From Moritella sp. (GTDB lineage Bacteria > Pseudomonadota > Gammaproteobacteria > Enterobacterales > Moritellaceae), in assembly GCF_013215705.1 (NCBI RefSeq), contig NZ_JABSQR010000012.1, forward strand, positions 62,001-126,000: a stretch of 64,000 bases of DNA, read 5' to 3'. Below are positions 58,076 to 64,000 of this stretch, in pieces. The notes under the pieces were generated by a model. That model did not search any database. It saw nothing but the letters and a program-made list of their open reading frames with translations, and had not been told where the DNA came from. Positions within the stretch are counted from its first letter, which is position 1, and each line of letters opens with the position of its first letter. The translations under genes and the position numbers were made by a program.

Positions 58076-59236
58076 ATGACTCAACTCGCTGAGACTTTAT
58101 TTAGTAATACCCCGCCAATAGCATGGCAACAATTGTTAACCTTGCAAAGCACCGAAATCAAACAAGTCACTTACTGTCAGGGTCAATTTAATATTTCTGC
58201 GCAAGAACGGCAAGTGATGAATAAGAGTAATAGTCATTATCTCACCTTAATCGGCCCGACTATAGCCAGTGATGCCTTACTCAATTTATTGTCCGCATTA
58301 AGTCAGCTACAAGTATCCGCGCAAAGCAGCGGTGATATTATCATTTATCCACCAGCGACCTATTCATTAGAAAATAGCCCATTAACCCACGATGCTTCGG
58401 CGGACACTCAAGCCTGCACGCAGGGCAATATCATTGTTTTAGGTTTTGCTGAACTATTCACCGAACTTTCAGCTAAGCTCTTAAATAAACAGCGCCAGCA
58501 ATTTAACGATACATTAACGAGCTGGAGTAACGATTACCACATTGATTATGCACTTAGTCAAACATTACCGAGTTTAAAGCAACCCGGCGTGGTATTAATG
58601 GATATGGATTCAACCACCATTCAGATTGAATGTATTGATGAGATCGCCAAGCTAGCGGGTGTCGGCGAGCAAGTTGCCGCAGTGACAGCCAAGGCAATGA
58701 ATGGCGAATTAGATTTTTCAGCAAGCTTACGTTCACGTGTTGCCACACTGACTAACTGCCCTGAAGCGGTTTTAACCCAAGTTGCTGATGCGATGCCGCT
58801 GATGCCAGGGCTAGAGTTACTCATTGCTACCTTACACCAAGCCAATTGGAAAGTAGCTATTGCATCGGGGGGGTTTACTTATTTTGCCGAGCGTTTGCAA
58901 GCCGATCTCGGTTTTGATGCCGTTTATGCCAATGAGCTAGAGATAATCGATGGTTTCTTAACGGGTAAGGTCATTGGCGATATTGTCGATGCACAGGTAA
59001 AAGCCGATACACTGCAAGCCTTAGCACAGCAATATCAGATAGCGCCACAACAAACCGTGGCAATTGGCGATGGTGCCAATGATTTAATCATGCTTAAGAG
59101 TGCGGCGTTAGGGGTCGCGATCCATGCTAAACCGATTGTCCAGCAACAAGCACAAGTGGCATTGAATCATCACGATTTAGAAGGCTTAGTCGGATTATTA
59201 CAGGCGGCAAACTGTGTCGAGGCCAGTTGGTCTTAG
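58076..59236 (+). CDS. serB: Phosphoserine phosphatase
   Basis: A 386-residue HAD-family SerB. The nucleophile motif is LMDMDSTTIQIECIDE (Asp176), with IASGGFTYF and GDGANDLIML as motifs II and IV. The N-terminal 170 residues are a regulatory extension longer than in E. coli (322 aa). AAGGA precedes ATG 58076. Last step of serine synthesis. Confidence 0.95.
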   Translation: MTQLAETLFSNTPPIAWQQLLTLQSTEIKQVTYCQGQFNISAQERQVMNKSNSHYLTLIGPTIASDALLNLLSALSQLQVSAQSSGDIIIYPPATYSLENSPLTHDASADTQACTQGNIIVLGFAELFTELSAKLLNKQRQQFNDTLTSWSNDYHIDYALSQTLPSLKQPGVVLMDMDSTTIQIECIDEIAKLAGVGEQVAAVTAKAMNGELDFSASLRSRVATLTNCPEAVLTQVADAMPLMPGLELLIATLHQANWKVAIASGGFTYFAERLQADLGFDAVYANELEIIDGFLTGKVIGDIVDAQVKADTLQALAQQYQIAPQQTVAIGDGANDLIMLKSAALGVAIHAKPIVQQQAQVALNHHDLEGLVGLLQAANCVEASWS

Positions 59237-59239
59237 TGC

Positions 59240-59347
59240 TGTTAATAAATCGACCTTAGTACTGTTAATAAATAGACCTTAGTACTAATAGCAAATTGGG
59301 TACGCCCACGTTGATGATACTTAAATGAAACTAAGTACAACGTGGGC
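59240..59347. repeat. Short direct repeats and hairpin between serB and the PilZ gene
   Basis: Two and a half copies of a 23-25 bp unit (core CTTAGTACTGTTAATAAAT) follow the serB stop. Then GCCCACGTTG (59304-59313) pairs with CAACGTGGGC (59338-59347), with an inner ACTTA/TAAGT pairing. The hairpin may end transcription from both sides, though a T run is missing. Confidence 0.6.
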
Positions 59348-59355
59348 ACGGTTTG

Positions 59356-61716
59356 CTAACGCATGCGCCGCAGACCAAGTCGATACAATAACTCCTCTGA
59401 CACGTCAATCAAGTCAACCACACCCCGTACGCTCCACAGTTCATCTTCCAGTTTTTGCGCTCTGTGTACTGCATAATGGCTGACATAGTTAAGTTCTTTT
59501 TCAATGTATTCCATATCCGGCCGGCCAGTACGTGACAACATCAATTGAATAGCAAAGAAAGTGCCTTTTTGTAAACTATGGCTAATAAATTGGCGGCGTT
59601 CATGGTCATCACTAAAGTCTTTTTCAAATCGCGTGTTAACCTCACCGTCACTTGCCGCAACGGTAATATAAAGTACCTGCTGCCAAGGCCGATAAGTCGA
59701 CTTTAAACCTGCTAATGCCTCATCAAAAACCTGCTTAATACGGCTGTCCGCAAACAAAGGATAAAGGTTATAGGGCGCTTCAGGTTGGCCAAATAGTTCA
59801 AACAAGGGTAATAAGCTATTTTTATTCTGACTAATGCCGATCCTATCTACCTGATAACTGTTGTTTACCTTATGGATATACAGGGGCACGCTCGCCAAAT
59901 TATGGCAATACATATTCCGTAATACCGCAGTGACACCCGGTGATTGACTCGGTTCTGGCATACTTTTTAACTTATCTTTATTACTGCTAATTAACAAATT
60001 AAAAAACTGACAACCAATATGACTGTCTTTATCACCGGCGATCTGCAGGTGCAACACAGTGTTGGCTTTATTACAGCCAACCACACTGTAGGGTAAATCA
60101 ACCAGGGTCACTTTCTTGGATAGTTTTTGCAGCATAGGTAATTCAAGGTAAATACGCTGGCCGATCTGGACATCCAGGGGCTCCTCTAACTCGATCTGCA
60201 AGCCTTCGGTAGAAAAATCATTGCTCCAGCCTTTCATACTACGCTCAGAATTACTGGCTATAATTGCGGTTTTATAACTGAATCTTGCTTCTTTGCGTAA
60301 TTGTACAAATTTGAACTGGGATAAAACTGCGCTTTGATTCGCCACGGGTAGGCGATATTGGTGCAGTTGATTAAAGTCACTGCCCTGCTGCGTATACGCC
60401 TTATAGTCATTCAAAATGTGTTCATTGGTAATATCTTGCAGTAACCCGACCCAACGAATATGTTGTAATGCTGCAAGCGTTCTCGAGCCGAGTGGCTGCT
60501 GCTGACTTTCTGCGCCGAGCAAATGTTTGTTTTCATCAAATACAGACGGGTTTAACGATAGCTTGAATACCCGAAAATTAGGCCGCTGACAAGCAAACGA
60601 TAAAAACAAGGCTTTTAAACCCGATGTGGCCAGGCTAAGCGCATCTGCCGCATAAAAATACAGTCGGCCGTTTTGGCTATAATAAAAGCTGTAGATGGTC
60701 GTTTCAATACGTTGCTGCGCTTGTAGCAAAGCTTGCATCCAAGGGGTTTGCCAGCATGCTTCTAACTGACTCTTAGACTCTTCATTGACCCAATAATCAT
60801 ACACACCACGGTTATTTTCATTCAATAATAAATAACTCAACACGGGCTTATCATCAGCTGTTACATATAGCGGCAAACCAGACATACGCGGTAAAAAGAA
60901 TTGTTCATAGCCTTTGACGACCACATTCTCTTCCTGATAACGGACGTTAACTTTATATTTACTCTTATTTTGGGTGATCAACTTACTAATAAAAACATCT
61001 AATTCGTTGTTATCATCAATACGCATTAAACGTAAATAATCACATTTATCTTCTTCGTCTACCCCCATCAGCTTGTAAGCAAAAAAGTCTCGCAGCAAGT
61101 GATTGGCATATTCCTGGCGTAAACTAAAAAAGTTCACACTGACTAGACTACCAACGGCAATATTATGGTCTTTATCAATTTTAACTTTAATGCCACTGGT
61201 TGATATATCCGATGTCATTGCATCGACAAGGCGATCGCCAAACCGCAGTTTTATCCCCGAACTATAATGCATACGTTCTTCGTTACGGATAAAATAAGAC
61301 GCATACTGGACTGGTTCAACGGTAAACGGGGCGGCCGGGTCCATCACTGCAACATCACGTTCAGCGGCGGGTTTACTGCGTTCACTTTGATGGTAAGCTA
61401 ATACTTCTTCGTAGATACCTAAGGTATAATGACCCTGGTGCTGACCTAGCAGGGTTTCTAATAATTTAATTTCGGTCGGCGTAATGTGATGTAAAATACC
61501 GTCGTATTCATAACCGGTCACATCACTATTCGCGCGTTGGCGAAAATCAAGGATACGGCGAGTCGGCGCAGAAAGGCGCTTGACCTCCATCTTGATCAAA
61601 AAACGTGTACTCTTGCTTTGAGCTTCCGTCAACTGTTCCAACAAACGGTTAAAGTCAGGTTCATAATACAAGGTTGTTAATTTTTTAATTACGTCGGCGT
61701 AATTAGATAATTCCAT
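59356..61716 (-). CDS. Large protein with two PilZ-type c-di-GMP-binding domains
   Basis: About 786 residues from ATG 61716. A first PilZ motif pair appears as RNEERMHYSSGIKLRFG (R148-xxx-R152 in the longer numbering) with DISTSGIKVKI; a second appears near residue 480 as RKEARFSYKTA with NDFSTEGLQIEL. The intervening and terminal regions resemble no family I can name. Two PilZ domains beside a GGDEF gene suggest a c-di-GMP effector, perhaps of motility or polysaccharide export. Confidence 0.8.
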   Translation of the reverse strand: MELSNYADVIKKLTTLYYEPDFNRLLEQLTEAQSKSTRFLIKMEVKRLSAPTRRILDFRQRANSDVTGYEYDGILHHITPTEIKLLETLLGQHQGHYTLGIYEEVLAYHQSERSKPAAERDVAVMDPAAPFTVEPVQYASYFIRNEERMHYSSGIKLRFGDRLVDAMTSDISTSGIKVKIDKDHNIAVGSLVSVNFFSLRQEYANHLLRDFFAYKLMGVDEEDKCDYLRLMRIDDNNELDVFISKLITQNKSKYKVNVRYQEENVVVKGYEQFFLPRMSGLPLYVTADDKPVLSYLLLNENNRGVYDYWVNEESKSQLEACWQTPWMQALLQAQQRIETTIYSFYYSQNGRLYFYAADALSLATSGLKALFLSFACQRPNFRVFKLSLNPSVFDENKHLLGAESQQQPLGSRTLAALQHIRWVGLLQDITNEHILNDYKAYTQQGSDFNQLHQYRLPVANQSAVLSQFKFVQLRKEARFSYKTAIIASNSERSMKGWSNDFSTEGLQIELEEPLDVQIGQRIYLELPMLQKLSKKVTLVDLPYSVVGCNKANTVLHLQIAGDKDSHIGCQFFNLLISSNKDKLKSMPEPSQSPGVTAVLRNMYCHNLASVPLYIHKVNNSYQVDRIGISQNKNSLLPLFELFGQPEAPYNLYPLFADSRIKQVFDEALAGLKSTYRPWQQVLYITVAASDGEVNTRFEKDFSDDHERRQFISHSLQKGTFFAIQLMLSRTGRPDMEYIEKELNYVSHYAVHRAQKLEDELWSVRGVVDLIDVSEELLYRLGLRRMR

Positions 61717-61838
61717 GTGCTTGATCACTGCTCAAATTTGAAAATGGATACCATTACGGTTAGCGATAGTACGATAAAATGCATAGCCAAACCGTCAATA
61801 AATAGATAATAACGTTAACTAAGCAAAATAAGTGCCAT

Positions 61839-63437
61839 TTAACAGACTATTTTCTTTCTTTTTTGATGATGTTCATTTTTTATCGCGTACATTTCATTAT
61901 CTGCCCTCGTCAATAGCTCATCAGCACTCATATTTGAGTGATAAACACTATAACCAATGCTAATACCGATAGATACATTACACACGGTCAAGGCAAATGA
62001 TTGCAATAAAGTGCGTTCAATCTTGTCACTTAGCAGTGCTGCATACTGCAGATCAGCATTCGGCAGTAAGATCACAAATTCATCACCGCCTAAACGTATT
62101 AATAGCTCACCAGGCGCGCCGAGTAAACGAGAAATGCGCAGCGCAACGGCAATTAATAGTTCATCCCCTGCCGCATGGCCATAGCGATCGTTGACCTGCT
62201 TAAAGCGGTCTAGATCCATAAACAATAATACCGGACTAATCTTACCGGTTTTAGCCAGAGGCAAAATATGTTCGAGGGTATCCATGAGCAGCGCCCGATT
62301 CGCTAATCCTGTTAAGTTATCATGCATTGCCGCATACCGTACATGTTGCTCCGCGCGTTTTCTTTCCAGTACCTCGCGTTTTAAGCGTTGATTAATCATC
62401 AACAAATAACATAACCATAAGCCATTAAATAGCAACGTCGCGACAATCACCTTTAACCAGACACCCCACACCTGCCAGTCTATTTTCGCCCGTGGGGGAA
62501 TATAAATAAATTGACTGAAATCACTGCCTTTGGCAATTAAATCAAAATCAATCAACTGCTGTTGCATATCCCGCAAATGCTGTTGATTGATATAACCAAG
62601 TGGCACAAAATCTGGCAAGATAAAATCCCGCATGGTAATTAACTGGTATTTCATTTTATTACGCGATGACAAGGACGGTAACTGACTTAAACCGAGCAGT
62701 ACATCGAGCGTTTCTTCAGTATGGGTTAAGGCATATTCCCAGCCTTGTAATACCGCCGCTCGCACCGCAGCAACACGTTCAGGGTTGGCGTTGGCTTCTT
62801 CACTATAGAAATCGATGCCATACTCTTTGGGCATGAAAATAATCGGATCAACCCCCTGACGCACTACATTATAAGGACCACTGGTTAAATTAATGCTTAA
62901 GGCGTCGAATTGATTATTCACCAAGGTGGTAATATCCCGCGTCACCGACGGCGATGAGATATTAATGGATTGGATATGGTATTTACGTAATAAACTGATC
63001 ACTTCAATATCTTGAAGTTCGGGTAATAACAATACCCGTTTATCATTTAAGTCCGCTAACTTATCAATACCCTTGTTTTTTAGTACCAATAGCGCCGCCG
63101 GAGAATGCTGAAATAGCACCGCAACTGCAACCAATGCTCGGCCATTACCTTTTTCAATCAAGACATCGGCATTGCTGACACCGTATTCAGCGTCACCGTC
63201 ATCCACGGCTTGGGTGATTGATTGGCGAGAGCGCGATAAACGTAAATCAACGTCGAGTCCTTGCTGCTTAAAAAAACCTTTATGCAGAGCCATATAATAA
63301 CCAGCCGATTGGACCATCGTGGTCGGCGGCAACAAAATACGAACATGCTCAACGTTATGCTCGGCGCGCACTGCAAAAGAGATGCTCCCGAAATACAGCG
63401 GCAGGATGATAAAAATAGTGTATTTAATTAAAGTCAC
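61839..63437 (-). CDS. Diguanylate cyclase with periplasmic NMT1/THI5-like sensor domain
   Basis: 532 residues from GTG 63437: signal sequence (FIILPLYFGSISFAVRA), then a periplasmic substrate-binding-like domain (VRILLPPTTMVQSAGYYMAL, GYINQQHLRDMQQQL), a membrane helix near 327-347, and a GGDEF domain with HDNLTGLANRALLMD, LDRFKQVNDRYGHAAGDELL and RLGGDEF (448-454). The active site is intact. The RxxD inhibitory site normally just before it is absent (GAPGELLIRLGGDEF). It likely makes c-di-GMP in response to a periplasmic ligand, possibly a thiamine-pyrimidine-like compound. Confidence 0.9.
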   Translation of the reverse strand: MTLIKYTIFIILPLYFGSISFAVRAEHNVEHVRILLPPTTMVQSAGYYMALHKGFFKQQGLDVDLRLSRSRQSITQAVDDGDAEYGVSNADVLIEKGNGRALVAVAVLFQHSPAALLVLKNKGIDKLADLNDKRVLLLPELQDIEVISLLRKYHIQSINISSPSVTRDITTLVNNQFDALSINLTSGPYNVVRQGVDPIIFMPKEYGIDFYSEEANANPERVAAVRAAVLQGWEYALTHTEETLDVLLGLSQLPSLSSRNKMKYQLITMRDFILPDFVPLGYINQQHLRDMQQQLIDFDLIAKGSDFSQFIYIPPRAKIDWQVWGVWLKVIVATLLFNGLWLCYLLMINQRLKREVLERKRAEQHVRYAAMHDNLTGLANRALLMDTLEHILPLAKTGKISPVLLFMDLDRFKQVNDRYGHAAGDELLIAVALRISRLLGAPGELLIRLGGDEFVILLPNADLQYAALLSDKIERTLLQSFALTVCNVSIGISIGYSVYHSNMSADELLTRADNEMYAIKNEHHQKRKKIVC

Positions 63438-63618
63438 TGGGAATAAAACAATCCATTGTTTATAGTGTGTCGCTATTTTGCCAATTAGTTAAATCGAAAG
63501 CAAAATTTCATTGCGAACAATGACCTAGCGACAACTAATTCACGACGTCTCTCCAGAGTAATGATGACATTTTGTCGCATTTTAAAGACAAAGCCATTAT
63601 AAGTGGTCATGAAACAAG

Positions 63619-63656
63619 TAAAAAAAAGCCTGTAATATCATAATTACAGGCTTTTA
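63619..63656 (-). terminator. Intrinsic terminator after ettA
   Basis: A 14-bp stem (AAAAGCCTGTAAT / AATTACAGGCTTTT on the plus strand) with a short loop, followed on the minus strand by an eight-T run. It lies 60 bp after the ettA stop. Confidence 0.92.
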
Positions 63657-63716
63657 ATCTTAATTTGTCTAGTCTGGAATGTGTATCCCATTTATGTCAT
63701 CAAGGATGAAACAATG

Positions 63717-64000
63717 TTAGCTAATGCGTTTATATTTAATACGGTGTGGTTGCATCGCTTCAGGCCCTAGGGTTTTCTTCAACCATGCTTCGTAATCTGT
63801 GTAGTTACCTTCGTAGAAGTTCACTTGGCCTTCATCACGGTAATCTAAGATATGGGTAGCGATACGATCGAGGAACCAACGGTCATGGGAAATAACCATG
63901 GCACAACCGGGGAACTCGAGAATAGCTTCTTCAAGTGCACGTAATGTCTCGATATCCAAGTCATTGGTTGGCTCATCCAGCAGTAATACGTTACCACCGG
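63717..64000 (-). CDS. ettA: Energy-dependent translational throttle A (ABC-F), C-terminal part
   Basis: About 94 C-terminal residues, running off the right edge. Walker B and the following ABC-F signature are seen as LLLDEPTNDLDIETLRALEE, then the H-loop VISHDRWFLDRIATHI and the C-terminal EGNYTDYEAWLKKTLGPEAM, which matches EttA closely. EttA binds the ribosomal E site and gates early elongation by ADP/ATP ratio. Confidence 0.93.
   Translation of the reverse strand, partial: GGNVLLLDEPTNDLDIETLRALEEAILEFPGCAMVISHDRWFLDRIATHILDYRDEGQVNFYEGNYTDYEAWLKKTLGPEAMQPHRIKYKRIS

Overview
The window is about 64 kb of AT-rich DNA from a marine-type gammaproteobacterium. A LuxR/HapR-type TetR regulator beside hpt, the yadG-yadH, ubiX, mpl, ytjB-serB and ettA housekeeping genes, and the general base composition suggest a Vibrionales/Alteromonadales relative such as Moritella. 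The genus is inference.

Positions 1-49,000 form one very large surface-polysaccharide locus, essentially all on the minus strand. It reads right to left from a JUMPstart/ops element (about 49,355) that should recruit RfaH. Behind it come the export genes wza, wzb and wzc (48.9-44.9 kb). Next is an accessory module at 44.7-31 kb: a second rmlB-rmlA pair, a VioA-like aminotransferase, an acetyltransferase, a Wzx flippase, a Wzy-like polymerase, an OafA-like acyltransferase and four glycosyltransferases. This module is AT-rich and is punctuated or bordered by decayed insertion sequences of the IS5, ISAs1 and IS3 families, plus an orphan MaoC hydratase.

The second module, 29-0.8 kb, holds ugd and a UDP-GlcA 4-epimerase (UDP-GalA), wecA, galE, a beta-CASP metallo-hydrolase, a WbpM-like 4,6-dehydratase, and the GDP-mannose to GDP-colitose route (gmm, manC, manB, gmd, colC, colD). 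It continues with GT10 and GT11 'fucosyltransferase-type' enzymes, an FkbM methyltransferase, two GT2 enzymes, a Wzx, rmlBADC for dTDP-rhamnose, and a small priming phosphoglycosyl transferase with a 4-reductase that together point to UDP-QuiNAc. The window starts inside an O-antigen ligase/polymerase gene. The sugar inventory (colitose, QuiNAc, GalA, Gal, Rha) and the GT10+GT11 pair suggest a colitosylated, Lewis-antigen-like glycan reminiscent of Vibrio cholerae O139.

Positions 49.1-64 kb are core or near-core genes: a small membrane-protein gene lying antisense to the ops leader, a TrmB-like methyltransferase, a yafN antitoxin with a decayed yafO toxin, the yadG/yadH ABC exporter, hpt, a luxR/hapR-type regulator, ubiX, mpl, ytjB, serB, a double-PilZ protein, a GGDEF protein with a periplasmic substrate-binding-like domain, and the 3' end of ettA. 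Two dispersed structured repeat families lie between these genes, one of them with compensatory base changes. No tRNA, rRNA or CRISPR array was seen.
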